Part shown: positions 32,707-43,617 of the stretch, in pieces
Position numbering within the stretch: position 1 is the stretch's first letter
Layout: each line of letters opens with the position of its first letter
Assembly: GCF_963668665.1 (NCBI RefSeq)
Contig: NZ_OY764902.1
Coordinates: 2,370,001-2,434,000 of the forward strand
Source: an uncultured Anaeromusa sp.
Lineage (GTDB): Bacteria; Bacillota; Negativicutes; Anaeromusales; Anaeromusaceae
Length of the DNA stretch: 64,000 bases
Direction of reading: 5' to 3'
The notes under the pieces: model-generated
Seen by the model: only the letters and a program-made list of their open reading frames with translations
What the model was told of the DNA's origin: nothing
Databases searched by the model: none
Made by a program: the position numbers and the translations under genes

Positions 32707-35148
32707 ATGTTGAGTCGTTTTACAGAGCGCGCCAGGCGGGTACTGATGCTGGCGCAGCAGGAAGCCATTCGCTTGGGCCACGATTACATTGGCACAGAGC
32801 ATTTGCTGTTGGGTCTGCTGCATGAAGGGGAAGGCGTGGCTTCACGAGCATTGACCTCCCTAAATATCAATTTGGAGCGCATTCGCCGCCAGGTGGAAGA
32901 AACCATAGGGCGCGGCGACGGTACGAGCCGGGATATCAGCTATACGCCGCGCGCCAAAAAAGTTATCGAGCTATCGGTGGAAGAGGCCTTGCGTCTGGGA
33001 CATCAGTATGTCGGCACCGAACATATTCTTTTAGGCCTGATTCGCGAAGGCGAAGGCGTGGCGGCTCAGGTTCTTACCGCTTTAGGAGCGGATTTGGGAC
33101 AGGTTCGGCAGCGGGTGATGGAACTTTTGGGCGGCGGTTTTTACGCTTCCGGCAACGCTCATGCCCAGGCGGTGGAAGACGAGGAAACAGATACGCCGCT
33201 GCTTGATGAATTCGGGCGGGATTTAAATCAACTGGCGAAAAACGGGAAGATTGACCCCGTTATTGGTCGCAGCGGTGAGATTGAGCGGGTTTTGCAGATT
33301 CTTAGTCGGCGCACTAAAAACAACCCCGTGTTGATTGGCGAGCCTGGCGTAGGCAAGACAGCGGTGGCGGAAGGCTTGGCGCAGCGGATTGTTGACGCCA
33401 AGGTGCCGGAGACGTTGCGGGCCAAACGGCTCATCTCTTTGGATATGGCGGCCATGGTGGCCGGTACGAAATATCGCGGTGAATTTGAAGACCGGGTGCG
33501 CAAAGTGGTGGACGAAGTCCGCGAAGCCGGCAATGTTCTTTTGTTTATTGACGAATTGCATACGTTGGTAGGCGCTGGCGGCGCTGAAGGCGCCATTGAC
33601 GCCGCTAATATTTTAAAACCAGCTTTGGCTCGCGGCGAGATTCAGGTGATCGGTGCGACAACCTTGTCGGAATATAAAAAGCATATTGAGAAGGATGCAG
33701 CGTTGGAACGGCGCTTTCAGCCGGTGAATGTCGGCGAACCCAGCGTAGAGGACGCCATTGCCATTTTGAAGGGAATTCGGGATCGGTATGAGGCTTTTCA
33801 TCGAGCTAAAATCACGGATGAAGCCATTGAGGCGGCGGTAAAACTGTCTCATCGCTATATCTCTGACCGATATCTGCCGGATAAGGCGATTGATTTGATG
33901 GACGAGGCGGCCTCGCGGGTGCGCTTAGGAGCGTTTTCCAAGCCGGAAGATGTGAAAGGATTAGAGAAGGAACTAGGGTGCATTCAAGCGGAAAAAGAAG
34001 CGGCCATTATTGCCCAAGAATTCGAGCAGGCCGCCAAGCTGCGGGACCAAGAACAAACTTTAAAAATGCAGCTGGAAGAAAAACAGCGTACGTGGAAGCA
34101 GGGCGGTGGCGAGCGAATTGTGGTTTCGGCGGATGATATCGCCCAAGTTGTGGCAGGCTGGACTGGTATTCCCGTCAGAAAGCTGGCGGAAGAAGAGTCC
34201 GAGCGGCTGTTGAAGATGGAAGAAATTTTGCATAAACGGGTTATCGGTCAGAACGAGGCGGTACAGGCTGTGGCTCGTGCCGTGCGCCGCGCCCGGGCGG
34301 GGTTGAAGGACCCGAAGCGTCCTATTGGCTCTTTTGTTTTCCTGGGGCCTACCGGCGTGGGCAAAACCGAGTTGGCTCGGGCTTTGGCGGAAGCGCTTTT
34401 TGGCGATGAAAACGCCATGATTCGCCTGGACATGTCCGAATACATGGAAAAACACACGGTGTCCCGTCTGGTGGGAGCGCCTCCTGGCTATGTGGGCTAT
34501 GAAGAAGGCGGTCAGGTGACGGAAAAAATACGGCGTAAACCCTATGCCGTGCTGCTGCTGGATGAGATCGAAAAAGCCCACCCGGATGTGTTTAACATGT
34601 TGCTGCAAGTACTGGAAGACGGCCGACTGACCGATGGTCAGGGGCGGACGGTTGATTTTAAGAATACCGTGATTATCATGACCTCCAATGTAGGTGCTAA
34701 ACATTTGCAGCGCCAAGGCGGCGGGACGATGGGCTTTATTACAGGCAATGAGAAAAAGAAAGACGATAGCGAAGGCAAGAAACGCGTGCTGGAAGAAGTG
34801 AAAAAACTATTCCGACCGGAATTTTTGAACCGCATCGACGAGTTGATTGTATTCTCCAGCCTGAACGATGAAGAGCTTAAGCAGATTGTTGCAATCATGC
34901 TTGCCGATGTGTCTAAACGCTTGGGAGAAAATGAGATCGCCTTGGAAGTCAGCGAAAAGGCGAAAGAGGAGCTCATCAAGGAAGGCCTGGACATCACCTA
35001 CGGAGCCAGGCCGCTGCGGCGGGCTATTCAGAAACTGGTCGAGGATGAAATCGCGGAGATGATGCTGCGCCGGGGTATCGGGGCGGGAGATACGGTGTCT
35101 ATTGACGCCGACGAAGCAGGGAAGCTGACTTTCGCGAAAAAAAACTAA
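32707..35148 (+). CDS. clpC: ATP-dependent Clp protease ATP-binding subunit ClpC
   Basis: An 813-residue HSP100 unfoldase. Two Clp_N repeats ([32 protein letters not shown]) precede AAA-1 with [17 protein letters not shown]. The coiled-coil middle domain has the UVR segment [13 protein letters not shown], and AAA-2 has [16 protein letters not shown] and ends with a D2-small domain. It threads substrates into ClpP. AAGGAGG precedes the ATG. It ends the ctsR operon. Confidence 0.95.
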   Translation: MLSRFTERARRVLMLAQQEAIRLGHDYIGTEHLLLGLLHEGEGVASRALTSLNINLERIRRQVEETIGRGDGTSRDISYTPRAKKVIELSVEEALRLGHQYVGTEHILLGLIREGEGVAAQVLTALGADLGQVRQRVMELLGGGFYASGNAHAQAVEDEETDTPLLDEFGRDLNQLAKNGKIDPVIGRSGEIERVLQILSRRTKNNPVLIGEPGVGKTAVAEGLAQRIVDAKVPETLRAKRLISLDMAAMVAGTKYRGEFEDRVRKVVDEVREAGNVLLFIDELHTLVGAGGAEGAIDAANILKPALARGEIQVIGATTLSEYKKHIEKDAALERRFQPVNVGEPSVEDAIAILKGIRDRYEAFHRAKITDEAIEAAVKLSHRYISDRYLPDKAIDLMDEAASRVRLGAFSKPEDVKGLEKELGCIQAEKEAAIIAQEFEQAAKLRDQEQTLKMQLEEKQRTWKQGGGERIVVSADDIAQVVAGWTGIPVRKLAEEESERLLKMEEILHKRVIGQNEAVQAVARAVRRARAGLKDPKRPIGSFVFLGPTGVGKTELARALAEALFGDENAMIRLDMSEYMEKHTVSRLVGAPPGYVGYEEGGQVTEKIRRKPYAVLLLDEIEKAHPDVFNMLLQVLEDGRLTDGQGRTVDFKNTVIIMTSNVGAKHLQRQGGGTMGFITGNEKKKDDSEGKKRVLEEVKKLFRPEFLNRIDELIVFSSLNDEELKQIVAIMLADVSKRLGENEIALEVSEKAKEELIKEGLDITYGARPLRRAIQKLVEDEIAEMMLRRGIGAGDTVSIDADEAGKLTFAKKN

Positions 35149-35196
35149 AAAAGGTATTTACTCGGGTTTTGTAGCAGGAAATGACGCCGGGCGGCG

Positions 35197-35240
35197 CGAA
35201 AGCACTTTGGGTATGCCTTATCCAAAGTGCTTTCGGCATT
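35197..35240 (+). terminator. Strong hairpin between clpC and radA
   Basis: A perfect 14-bp stem (35197-35210 with 35222-35235), loop of 11, followed only by GCATTTTGG. It is probably an inefficient terminator or an RNA-stabilising hairpin. Confidence 0.5.
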
Positions 35241-35273
35241 TTGGGGCAGGCGTCAGGGAGGCAATTGAAAGTA

Positions 35274-36644
35274 ATGGCAAAAGATAAAATTCGTTATGTA
35301 TGCCAGTCTTGCGGCTATGATTCAAGCAAGTGGCTGGGGAAATGTCCAGAATGCGGCGCATGGAACTCCTTTAGCGAAGAAGTGCTTCGCAAAGAGGCCA
35401 GTCGTCCTGGCTTGGGGAGCGCCACAGCGGCAGTATCTAGGCCCTGTCCCATTACCGAAGTTGATATTAGCGCGCTACCTCGCATGTCTACAGGCAGCGG
35501 TGAAATGGATCGGGTTTTAGGCGGTGGTTTGGTGCCTGGTTCGCTGCTGCTTGTGGGCGGCGATCCGGGAATCGGCAAATCGACGCTGCTGTTGCAGGTG
35601 GCCTCGCATTTAAGCCAAGGTCAGGCGCCGGTGCTCTATGTTTCCGGCGAGGAGTCGGCGGCGCAAACCCGCATGCGGGCCGAACGCTTGGGGCGTCTGC
35701 AGCCGCGCTTATGGGTGCAGAACGAGACTCGGCTAGATGATATTTTGCGCACAGCGCAGGAGTGCAAGCCGGCTTTGTTGGTGATAGACTCCATTCAGAC
35801 CATGTATTGTCCGGAACTGCCCAGCGCGCCCGGCAGCGTCGGACAAGTGCGCGAATGCACAGGCAGGCTGCTGCGGCTGGCTAAAGAGGAAGGCATTTCC
35901 ATCGCTATTATTGGCCATGTAACCAAGGACGGTCAAATTGCCGGGCCGCGTTTATTGGAGCATATGGTGGATGTGGTTTTGTATTTTGAAGGGGAGCGCA
36001 GTTACACCTTCCGCGTGCTGCGAGCCATTAAAAATCGTTTTGGCTCTACCCAGGAAAGCGGTCTTTTTGCCATGGAAGAAGACGGGCTGGTCGAAGTGGA
36101 AAACCCATCAGCGGTGCTGCTGGCGGAACGGCCGGTGAATTCGCCGGGGTCCGTCGTCTTGGCGCATCTGGAGGGAGTACGGCCCTTGTTGCTTGAAGTG
36201 CAGGCTCTTGTCAGCACTACCTGCTTCGGTATGCCGAGGCGGACAGCGGCGGGCTTTGATTACAATCGAACGCTGCTTTTGTTGGCAGTGCTGGAAAAAC
36301 GAGTCGGTTTGGTGCTGGGCGATCAGGATGTATATGTTAACACGATCGGAGGCATCCGCATGGCGGAGCCTGCGGCGGACTTGGCGGTAGCGGTGGCCAT
36401 TGCTTCAAGCTTTCGCAATCGACCGGTTGATCCTCATACGGTGGTCATGGGTGAAGTTGGTTTAACCGGAGAAATACGTATGGTCCCCCGGGCGGAATTG
36501 CGTATTCAAGAGGCTTGGAAAATGGGATTTCGCCGCTTTGTTTTGCCTGCAGGCAATCTGACGGCGCTAAAGCAGCGCAAAGCGGAAGCGGAGTATATTG
36601 GCGTTAGGCAGGTAGCGGAAGCGTTGGCCGCTGTGTTACAATAA
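35274..36644 (+). CDS. radA: DNA repair protein RadA (Sms)
   Basis: A 456-residue RecA-related helicase acting in branch migration during recombination. The N-terminal zinc finger is VCQSCGYDSSKWLGKCPECGAW; Walker A is GGDPGIGKST; the RadA-specific KNRFG motif is in IKNRFGSTQESGLF. The C-terminal Lon-like domain holds TAAGFDYNRT and VMGEVGLTGEIR. ATG 35274 has GGGAGG upstream. The order clpC-radA-yacL matches many Firmicutes. Confidence 0.95.
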   Translation: MAKDKIRYVCQSCGYDSSKWLGKCPECGAWNSFSEEVLRKEASRPGLGSATAAVSRPCPITEVDISALPRMSTGSGEMDRVLGGGLVPGSLLLVGGDPGIGKSTLLLQVASHLSQGQAPVLYVSGEESAAQTRMRAERLGRLQPRLWVQNETRLDDILRTAQECKPALLVIDSIQTMYCPELPSAPGSVGQVRECTGRLLRLAKEEGISIAIIGHVTKDGQIAGPRLLEHMVDVVLYFEGERSYTFRVLRAIKNRFGSTQESGLFAMEEDGLVEVENPSAVLLAERPVNSPGSVVLAHLEGVRPLLLEVQALVSTTCFGMPRRTAAGFDYNRTLLLLAVLEKRVGLVLGDQDVYVNTIGGIRMAEPAADLAVAVAIASSFRNRPVDPHTVVMGEVGLTGEIRMVPRAELRIQEAWKMGFRRFVLPAGNLTALKQRKAEAEYIGVRQVAEALAAVLQ

Positions 36645-36745
36645 ACCGGTATGGCGGTATTTTAACAAGCCAAAGGAGGGCGTTCTATTGTTATGGCAAC
36701 ATGGCATAAGAAATAGATACAATAAACGCGAAAGGAGGCGAAAGC

Positions 36746-37879
36746 ATGCTGGATAGGGTGTTGCGCTTTGTAATTACTGGCTTGGGTGTGATCGCGGGCC
36801 TTTTGACTATGGCGGAATGGATTAATCAGGTGCTGGCGGTGTTGGTGAGCGCGGAAGTGCTGCGCATGGGCTTGTTCGGCAGTACGCTGGCTACCATTTT
36901 ATCCTTGCTTGCGGGCGCTTTTGTGGGCGGGTTGCTGGGCTTTCTGCTATCTCCGCTTTTTGTGCGTTATTTGTGGCGCATTAATGACTGGGTAGAAGCG
37001 CGGTTGAACAAGATGCCGTTAAACGACGTATTGGCGGGAGCGGCTGGTTTATCTATCGGACTTATACTTTCTAATTTAATTAGTTCTTCTTTTTTACCGA
37101 TTCCGATTATTGGGAAATACATTCCTATTGTTCTGAGTATTTTTCTGGGCTATTTAGGGATGAATATTGCCGTGCGCAAGCGGGATGAGCTTGGTTTTTT
37201 GGTGTCCTATCTGCCGTGGCTGAGTAAAGGAGAAAAGGCGTCCAAGCAGCAGGTGCCGCAAGCGGATGTCTGCGCGCCGAAGATTCTCGATACAAGTGTT
37301 ATTATTGACGGACGTATTGCAGATATCTGTCAAAGCGGTTTTGTAGAAGGCCGGCTAGTGGTACCGATTTTTGTCTTGGAAGAGCTGCAGCATATTGCGG
37401 ATTCTTCAGATCCCCTGAAACGCAATCGGGGGCGCAGAGGACTTGATATTTTAAATCGCATGCAGAAGGAACTGGGCCTGGCTGTGCAGATTGACAACCG
37501 CAATTATGAAGAAATTGCAGAAGTGGATTCACGGCTAATTCAACTGGCTAAGGAAACAAGCGGCAAGATTTTGACCAATGACTTTAATTTGAACAAGGTG
37601 GCTGTGCTGCACGGCGTTGCCGTCTTGAACATTAATGAACTGGCCAATGCAGTCAAGCCGGTGGTGCTGCCTGGCGAGGAAATGCATGTGCATTTGGTGA
37701 AGGACGGCAAAGAATTCGGCCAGGGAGTGGCGTATCTCGACGACGGTACGATGATTGTTGTCGACGGCGGGAAAAAGTATGTAGGCGAGCACCTGGAAGT
37801 CTTGGTAACCTCGGTGCTGCAAACTGCGGCGGGACGCATGATTTTTGCTAAGTTGAAGAATGGAGAAAGAGGCGCTTAA
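36746..37879 (+). CDS. yacL: YacL-like membrane PIN/TRAM domain protein
   Basis: A 377-residue protein with four membrane segments in the first 150 residues. A cytoplasmic PIN nuclease-like domain starts at ILDTSVIIDGRIADI and has conserved acidic residues in VDSRLIQLAKE and LTNDFNLNKVA. A C-terminal TRAM domain (EFGQGVAYLDDGTMIVVDGG) is likely RNA-binding. It lies between radA and ispD as in B. subtilis. GAAAGGAGGCG precedes the ATG. Its RNA target is unknown. Confidence 0.9.
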   Translation: MLDRVLRFVITGLGVIAGLLTMAEWINQVLAVLVSAEVLRMGLFGSTLATILSLLAGAFVGGLLGFLLSPLFVRYLWRINDWVEARLNKMPLNDVLAGAAGLSIGLILSNLISSSFLPIPIIGKYIPIVLSIFLGYLGMNIAVRKRDELGFLVSYLPWLSKGEKASKQQVPQADVCAPKILDTSVIIDGRIADICQSGFVEGRLVVPIFVLEELQHIADSSDPLKRNRGRRGLDILNRMQKELGLAVQIDNRNYEEIAEVDSRLIQLAKETSGKILTNDFNLNKVAVLHGVAVLNINELANAVKPVVLPGEEMHVHLVKDGKEFGQGVAYLDDGTMIVVDGGKKYVGEHLEVLVTSVLQTAAGRMIFAKLKNGERGA

Positions 37880-37882
37880 GGC

Positions 37883-39052
37883 ATGAATATAGCTGTTTTG
37901 GCTGCGGCAGGACAGGGACGGCGCATGGGCGGGGGGAGCAATAAGGCTTTTCTCCCGCTTCTTTCACGTCCCATGCTTTTGCGCAGTGCCCAGGCTTTGT
38001 CGGCCAGCAATAAAATTGATGAAATGATTATCGTAGCAGCGCCGGAAGAAGCAGCTGAGGTCAGACGCATTCTGTCGCAGGATGGAACGTTAAAGCCTTG
38101 GCAGGTAGTGGCTGGCGGCAGCGAAAGGCAATACTCCATTGCCAATGCCCTCAAGGCTCTTCCGGCTGGAACTGACTATGTGGCGGTGCATGACGCGGCG
38201 CGGCCGCTGGTACTGCCGGAATCGGTCACGGCCGTGGTGGAAGCGGCGCAGCGGCAGCGGGCGGCCGGCTTGGCGGTGCCGGTCAAGGACACGATCAAAG
38301 AAAGCAATGCAGATGGTTGTGTAGTGGCTACTCCTCCGAGGGAACGCCTATGGGCCATACAGACGCCCCAAGTATTTGAAGCGGCGCTGTTGCGTCAAGC
38401 CTACGATCAGGCCGCCGCGGAGGGCTTTTTAGGGACCGACGACGCTTCCTTGGTGGAACGCTTGGGCGTGCCTGTGCATTTGGTTCAGGGCGAGTACAGC
38501 AACCTAAAGGTCACGACACCAGAGGATTTGATCGTGGCGGAAGCTATCTTGCAGCAGCGAGGGGAGGAACGGCAAGTGGAGTGGAGAACAGGCATGGGCT
38601 ATGACGTGCACCGCTTGGTGCCGGGACGCAAGCTGATTTTGGGCGGTGTAGACATTGCGCATTCGCTGGGCTTAGACGGTCATTCTGATGCAGATGTATT
38701 ATTGCATGCTTTGAAGGATGCGCTCTTGGGCGCGGCGGGCCTGGGCGATATTGGCCGGCATTTTCCGGACACAGAAGAACAATATCGCGGTATTTCCAGT
38801 CTGCTGTTGCTGGATAAGGTGCAGGCCTTGCTGGAACAGGCAGGCTGGATCGTCAATAACGTAGACGTGACGGTGGCGGCGCAGCGGCCCAAGCTGGCGC
38901 CGCATATTCCGCAAATGGTTAAAAACGTAGCGGCGGCATTGAAGGTGTCCGAGGAGCGTGTCAATATCAAAGCCACAACAACAGAAAAATTGGGCTTTGT
39001 AGGAACCGAGGAAGGCATGTCCGCGTATGCGGTGGCAATGCTTAGAAAATAG
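37883..39052 (+). CDS. ispDF: Bifunctional IspD-IspF fusion of the MEP isoprenoid pathway
   Basis: A 389-residue fusion. Residues 1 to about 228 are IspD ([19 protein letters not shown] nucleotide loop, [15 protein letters not shown]), which makes CDP-methylerythritol. From about 233 the IspF domain starts ([11 protein letters not shown] with metal-binding Asp and His, [42 protein letters not shown]), which makes the cyclodiphosphate. Steps 3 and 5 of the pathway are joined in one chain; IspE, between them, is not here. It starts three bases after yacL. Confidence 0.95.
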   Translation: MNIAVLAAAGQGRRMGGGSNKAFLPLLSRPMLLRSAQALSASNKIDEMIIVAAPEEAAEVRRILSQDGTLKPWQVVAGGSERQYSIANALKALPAGTDYVAVHDAARPLVLPESVTAVVEAAQRQRAAGLAVPVKDTIKESNADGCVVATPPRERLWAIQTPQVFEAALLRQAYDQAAAEGFLGTDDASLVERLGVPVHLVQGEYSNLKVTTPEDLIVAEAILQQRGEERQVEWRTGMGYDVHRLVPGRKLILGGVDIAHSLGLDGHSDADVLLHALKDALLGAAGLGDIGRHFPDTEEQYRGISSLLLLDKVQALLEQAGWIVNNVDVTVAAQRPKLAPHIPQMVKNVAAALKVSEERVNIKATTTEKLGFVGTEEGMSAYAVAMLRK

Positions 39053-39128
39053 AAAAATAGATGCTCCTCAGGAATTGCAGGGAAAAAGGTGAGGAAACGT
39101 AGTCGTAGATCCTGAGCAGGAATGACTT

Positions 39129-39157
39129 TTGCACAAACGAGAGGAATCTGCTATCAT
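39129..39157 (+). promoter_or_regulatory. gltX promoter
   Basis: TTGCAC, 17-base spacer, TATCAT. An inverted pair CTCAGGA/TCCTGAG (about 39066 and 39110) lies just upstream, between ispDF and the promoter. Confidence 0.6.
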
Positions 39158-39204
39158 AAAAGAATAATTTGGCCTTAAAATGGACGTTGTTGGAGGGAAT
39201 ATTG

Positions 39205-40668
39205 ATGGTAGAGAAAGAAATGCGGTTGCGCTTTGCGCCGAGTCCTACGGGACCGTTTCATATCGGCGGCGCCCGTTCGGCGTTATTTAATTGGCTATTG
39301 GCCCGCAAACACGGCGGTAAGCTGGTGTTGCGTATTGAGGATACGGATCTGGAACGGTCCTCCAAAGAATCGGAAGAAAACATCAAAGCAGCTTTGCGCT
39401 GGCTGGGTATGGATTGGGATGAAGGGCCGGAAGTAGGCGGTCCTTACGGACCCTACTATCAGACGCAGCGTTTGGATATTTATCGCCAGTATACGGAGCA
39501 ACTTTTGGCTTCCGGGCAAGCGTACCATTGCTATTGTACGGAAGAAGAGCTGGAAACAGAACGTCAAGCGTTGCTGGCTAAGGGCGAAACACCTCGTTAC
39601 GGCGGACGCTGTCGTAATCTTTCGGAAGAAGAAAAAGCGGCGCTGGAAGCAGCTGGCCGCAAGCCAGTGGTTCGTTTTCGCGTTCCAGAAGGTCAGGATA
39701 TTGTTTTTCAAGACATGGTTCGTGAAACGGTGCGTTTTGAGTCGGCTGGCGTAGGCGATTTTGTTATTGTGAAATCGGATGGCATTCCTGTATATAACTA
39801 TGCCGTGGTAATTGATGACATGCTGATGAAAATCACCCATGTTATTCGAGCGGAAGAGCATCTATCCAATACGCCGCGCCAATGGCTTCTTTACAAAGCT
39901 CTTGGGTTTGAAGCGCCGCAGTTTGGACATATTTCCTTGATTTTGGGTAAGGATCGCTCGAAAATGAGTAAGCGTCATGGCGCGACTTCCGTAGAACAGT
40001 ATCGCCAGTTAGGCTATTTGCCGGAAGCGATTGTGAATTTCTTGGCTCTTCTGGGCTGGGCGCCTCCTGGAGAGGAAGAACTTTTTACCAGCCAGGAACT
40101 GATTGAAAAATTCTCTATGGATCGAGTGGCGAAAAATCCGGCTGTGTTCGATGTGGACAAACTAAATTATATTAATGCTTGCTACTTGAAGAAGCTGACC
40201 TTGGCGGAGCTTACCGACTTGGTGCTGCCGCACTTGGTGAAGGCTGGTTATGTACCGGAGTTACTGAATGAGGAGCAGCGAGCCTGGGTCGAGCAGATGG
40301 TGGAAGCGCTGCGGGACTATATCAGTTATGGCGCGGAAATTGTCGATCATGCGGGTGTTTTCTTTCAAGATGAGATTGACTTTGAAAACGAAGACGCTCA
40401 CGAAATTTTGCGTGATGCCGATGTGCCGCCGGTGATGGATTTGTTTAAGACGAAACTGCTGGCGTTGGAGACCGTAGATGCCCCTGCCATAAAAGCCTTG
40501 CTGAAAAGCATTACGAAAGAATTGAAGCTGGGCGGTAAAAAGGTATTTATGCCGGTGCGCGTAGCCTTGACCGGGTGTATGCACGGACCGGAGCTCATTC
40601 ATATTGTGCCGCTGATTGGGCGGGAACGTACACTGGCCCGGATGGAGCGCATGCTGGCAAAAATCTGA
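39205..40668 (+). CDS. gltX: Glutamyl-tRNA synthetase
   Basis: A 487-residue class I synthetase. The HIGH-type motif is in APSPTGPFHIGGARSALFN, the KMSKS-type loop is DRSKMSKRHGATS, and a helical anticodon-binding domain follows. It makes Glu-tRNA, which is also the substrate of HemA at 3.7 kb. ATG 39205 has GGAGGG upstream. gltX-cysE-cysS order is common in Firmicutes; the T-box separates it from cysE. Confidence 0.95.
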   Translation: MVEKEMRLRFAPSPTGPFHIGGARSALFNWLLARKHGGKLVLRIEDTDLERSSKESEENIKAALRWLGMDWDEGPEVGGPYGPYYQTQRLDIYRQYTEQLLASGQAYHCYCTEEELETERQALLAKGETPRYGGRCRNLSEEEKAALEAAGRKPVVRFRVPEGQDIVFQDMVRETVRFESAGVGDFVIVKSDGIPVYNYAVVIDDMLMKITHVIRAEEHLSNTPRQWLLYKALGFEAPQFGHISLILGKDRSKMSKRHGATSVEQYRQLGYLPEAIVNFLALLGWAPPGEEELFTSQELIEKFSMDRVAKNPAVFDVDKLNYINACYLKKLTLAELTDLVLPHLVKAGYVPELLNEEQRAWVEQMVEALRDYISYGAEIVDHAGVFFQDEIDFENEDAHEILRDADVPPVMDLFKTKLLALETVDAPAIKALLKSITKELKLGGKKVFMPVRVALTGCMHGPELIHIVPLIGRERTLARMERMLAKI

Positions 40669-40697
40669 TTGACAGCGATGCCGGAACGGGATATACT
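40669..40697 (+). promoter_or_regulatory. Promoter of the cysE-cysS T-box transcript
   Basis: TTGACA, 17-base spacer, TATACT, a near-consensus sigma-A promoter starting directly at the gltX stop. Confidence 0.8.
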
Positions 40698-40703
40698 GCA
40701 GGC

Positions 40704-40940
40704 AATACGAATAGATGACGGCGAAGAACGGAAAAAGTACGCAGAAACGTCCTTACAGAGAGTGGATGCCTAGGTTGAGAGCATCTGCAGGCAGCGGTCA
40801 GCGGAAATGCGTCCGGGAGCTGGGGAGAGCTAAACTCTTCACGGGTGCGCCCGTTATTGCGCCTAGAGGGATGGCAAGTGCTGTCCAAGCAGAGTGGAAC
40901 CACGGAACCACCGTCTCTGTCAGGAGATGGTGGTTTTTTT
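40704..40940 (+). promoter_or_regulatory. Cysteine T-box leader
   Basis: A T-box riboswitch that reads uncharged tRNA(Cys). The stem I element AGAGAGTGGATGCC lies near 40758-40771. A candidate specifier is TGC in GGAAATGCGTCC (about 40811-40822). The T-box proper, AGAGTGGAACCACGG, is at 40891-40905, followed by terminator stem AACCACC/GGTGGTT (40906-40912 with 40929-40935) and a T run. It controls cysE, cysS and probably mrnC. Confidence 0.92.
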
Positions 40941-40976
40941 ACGTTGTTTTTTAGAGTAAAGAAAGGAAGAGTGTTC

Positions 40977-41648
40977 ATGTTCAAACGCATCAAGCAAGAT
41001 ATCCAGGTTGTTTTTGAACGCGATCCGGCGGCGCGGAGCGTGCTAGAGGTGCTTCTTTGCTACTCCGGTTTGCATGCGATTTGGATGCATCGAATTTCGC
41101 ATCGCTTGTTTTTGAGCGGCTGGATTTTGGCGGCGCGTCTGATTTCCAATTTGGCCCGGTTTTTGACAGGCATAGAAATTCATCCGGGGGCGACTCTTGG
41201 CGAAGGCTTGTTCATTGACCACGGCACAGGCATTGTAATTGGCGAAACCGCCGAAATCGGCGACAATGTCACCTTGTATCAAGGCGTTACTCTTGGCGGG
41301 ACAGGCAAGGAGAAGGGAAAGCGCCATCCTACGGTAGGGAATAATGTAGTTATTGCCAGCGGCGCTAAAGTGCTGGGATCGTTCAAGGTGGGAGACAATT
41401 CTAAAATCGGCGCCGGTTCGGTCGTGCTCAAGGAAGTGCCGCCCAATTCAACCGTGGTGGGCATTCCCGGCCGCATTGTTTGGCATGAAGGGCGTCGCAT
41501 TGATAATACTCAGACCGTAGACCTCATCGATTTGGACCATAACGACTTGCCGGACCCGATTGTAGAAATGATGATGTGCATGCAGCGCAATATGCATCGC
41601 ATGGAAAAACGCATTGGTGAATTAGAAGAGGAGTTGAAGAAAAAATGA
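40977..41648 (+). CDS. cysE: Serine O-acetyltransferase
   Basis: A 223-residue left-handed beta-helix acetyltransferase that makes O-acetylserine for cysteine synthesis. It has [30 protein letters not shown] and [30 protein letters not shown], the active-site and hexapeptide-repeat signature. The tail after about residue 185 is an unusual Met/Glu-rich helix. GAAAGGAAG precedes the ATG. The stop overlaps cysS (ATGA). It is controlled by the T-box. Confidence 0.93.
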   Translation: MFKRIKQDIQVVFERDPAARSVLEVLLCYSGLHAIWMHRISHRLFLSGWILAARLISNLARFLTGIEIHPGATLGEGLFIDHGTGIVIGETAEIGDNVTLYQGVTLGGTGKEKGKRHPTVGNNVVIASGAKVLGSFKVGDNSKIGAGSVVLKEVPPNSTVVGIPGRIVWHEGRRIDNTQTVDLIDLDHNDLPDPIVEMMMCMQRNMHRMEKRIGELEEELKKK

Positions 41649-43087
41649 ATTTGCGTGTATACAATACGTTGACTAAACAAAAAGAGGCCTTTGTTCCATT
41701 AGAAGAAGGAAAAGTTAAAATGTATGTTTGCGGTGTTACGCCGTACAATCACCCCCATATCGGCAACGCCAGGCCGTTTGTGACCTGGGATGTCATTCGC
41801 CGCTATTTGGAGCAGCAAGGCTGGGAAGTGATGCATGTGCAAAACTTCACCGATGTGGATGATAAAATTATTCGGACTGCCAATGAGGAGCAAGTGCCGT
41901 GGCATGCTATTTCCGAGCGCTATATTGCCAGCTATTTTGAAGTGATGGACAAGCTGAATGTGCGCCGGGCGGCGATCTACCCCAAAGTATCTACACATAT
42001 GCAGGAAATCATCGATATGGTGGCTAAGCTGGTCAAAGACGGCTTTGCCTATGTCGTTGACGGCGATGTGTATTATGCGGTGGAAAAGTTTGCAGACTAT
42101 GGCAAACTGAGCGGACGCTCGCTGGACGACATGAAAGCCGGCGCAAGGGTAGAAGTGGACGAGCGCAAAAACCATCCTATGGACTTTGCTTTGTGGAAAA
42201 GCGCCAAGCCAGGAGAACCTTCATGGGAAAGCCCCTGGGGCGCAGGACGGCCTGGTTGGCATATTGAATGCTCGGCCATGTCGCATAAATACTTGGGTGA
42301 ACAGTTTGATTTTCATGGCGGCGGCAGTGATTTGATTTTCCCGCATCATGAAAATGAAGTGGCCCAGTCGGAGGCCTTTACGGGGGTAACCCCTTTTGTG
42401 CGCTACTGGCTTCATAACGGCTTTATTACGGTAAATCAGGAAAAAATGAGCAAGTCCCTGGGGAACTTCTTTTTGGTTCAGGATATTTTGGCGCATTATG
42501 CCCCGGAAGTGCTGCGCTTCTTCATTCTGTCCACTCATTACCGCAGTCCCTTGGATTTTAGCGATGAACGTCTGACTGAAGCGGAGCGGGCCTTGGAGCG
42601 ATTAGCTACAGTGAAACGAAACCTGGCGGAGCTGGCGGCGGCTGCTGCGACGGACTGTGGCGGCGCTGGCGCTGAGCAGCTGTTGGCGGCGGCGCAGAAA
42701 GCCAGCGAAGAGTTTTACGCGGCCATGGATGATGATTTTAATACGGCTTTGGCCATTAGTACGTTTTTTACCTTCGGTAAAGAGGTCAATTCCTATCAGG
42801 CGCTGGTGGCGTCCGGCAAGGAAGCGGCTTCCGTCAAAGCAGTAAACGAAGCAGTGGCTCTGTTTGCTCTGCTGGAGGACGTGCTGGGCATTGTGCCTGC
42901 GGCGACGGAAAGCGCGGCCGAAGATAACGGTCTGGTAGACGGCTTGATGGAATTGGTGCTGGAACTGCGCCAGCAGGCCCGGCAGAATAAGGATTGGGGT
43001 ACGGCGGATCGAATTCGGGACGCTTTGCAGGCCTTGGAGGTTGTCATTGAAGATTCTCCGCAGGGAACGCGGTGGAAGCGCAAATGA
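41645..43087 (+). CDS. cysS: Cysteinyl-tRNA synthetase
   Basis: A 480-residue class I synthetase. It has [22 protein letters not shown] (zinc Cys and HIGH-type motif), the zinc-binding HIECSAMS and HHENE, and [10 protein letters not shown]. The ATG overlaps the cysE stop by four bases and its own stop overlaps mrnC by four, so the three are translationally coupled. Confidence 0.95.
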   Translation: MNLRVYNTLTKQKEAFVPLEEGKVKMYVCGVTPYNHPHIGNARPFVTWDVIRRYLEQQGWEVMHVQNFTDVDDKIIRTANEEQVPWHAISERYIASYFEVMDKLNVRRAAIYPKVSTHMQEIIDMVAKLVKDGFAYVVDGDVYYAVEKFADYGKLSGRSLDDMKAGARVEVDERKNHPMDFALWKSAKPGEPSWESPWGAGRPGWHIECSAMSHKYLGEQFDFHGGGSDLIFPHHENEVAQSEAFTGVTPFVRYWLHNGFITVNQEKMSKSLGNFFLVQDILAHYAPEVLRFFILSTHYRSPLDFSDERLTEAERALERLATVKRNLAELAAAAATDCGGAGAEQLLAAAQKASEEFYAAMDDDFNTALAISTFFTFGKEVNSYQALVASGKEAASVKAVNEAVALFALLEDVLGIVPAATESAAEDNGLVDGLMELVLELRQQARQNKDWGTADRIRDALQALEVVIEDSPQGTRWKRK

Positions 43088-43560
43088 GATTTTCGCAGTT
43101 TCAGTTTTTAAAAGAGCGCTTGCTTCAAGACGCCGGGGGGGAACCGACATTGACTGAGGCGGCCCATCCTTTGGTCCTGGCGTATGTGGGGGACGCGTAT
43201 TACACTCTTTATGTAAGACTGCGTCTGTTGGAAAAAGAGCAGCGCCAGGTGCGGGTGGTTCACGAAGCAGGCATGCGGCTGGTTTCGGCTGTATATCAGT
43301 CTAAAGCCTATGAGACGCTGAAAGAGGACTTAACAGAAGCGGAAGGCGCCGTGGCAAGACGAGGGCGGAATACGAAAGCCTCCGTGCCGAAAAGCGCCAG
43401 TGTCAAGGAATACCGCCAAAGCACGGCGTTAGAGGCCTTATTTGGTTATTTGCTGCTTTCCGGGCAGGAGGAACGCCTGGAGCAATTGGCGGAGCAATCT
43501 TTTGAGATTGCTTTTGCCGCTTTGCAGGCAGGAAAGGAAGGAAAAGACGAATGCAAGTAA
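43084..43560 (+). CDS. mrnC: Mini-ribonuclease III
   Basis: A 158-residue RNase III-like nuclease without a double-stranded-RNA-binding domain; it matures 23S rRNA ends. Catalytic features: HPLVLAYVGDAYYTLYVR with the catalytic Asp, and STALEALFGYLLL with the catalytic Glu. The last codons (GKEGKDECK) overlap a Shine-Dalgarno GGAAGGAAAAG and an ATG at 43551 that I read as the remnant start of thyX. Native GC content ends just after this gene. Confidence 0.92.
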   Translation: MRFSQFQFLKERLLQDAGGEPTLTEAAHPLVLAYVGDAYYTLYVRLRLLEKEQRQVRVVHEAGMRLVSAVYQSKAYETLKEDLTEAEGAVARRGRNTKASVPKSASVKEYRQSTALEALFGYLLLSGQEERLEQLAEQSFEIAFAALQAGKEGKDECK

Positions 43561-43574
43561 AATTGATGCAATAG
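43551..43574 (+). pseudogene. thyX: Start remnant of thyX (seven codons)
   Basis: ATG with a good Shine-Dalgarno inside the end of mrnC, reading MQVKLMQ and then stop. ThyX proteins commonly start MxVKLL. The frame breaks exactly where the sequence turns AT-rich, so I read it as the 5' end of a displaced flavin-dependent thymidylate synthase. Confidence 0.55.
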
Positions 43575-43593
43575 TTCTTTTGATTTGTATAAT
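43563..43593 (+). promoter_or_regulatory. Possible promoter of the thyA island
   Basis: TTGATG, 19-base spacer, TATAAT, upstream of thyA. The -35 box sits on the junction itself. The long spacer makes this a weak call. Confidence 0.4.
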
Positions 43594-43617
43594 GATAAAA
43601 TACTTGAGGAGTGTATT

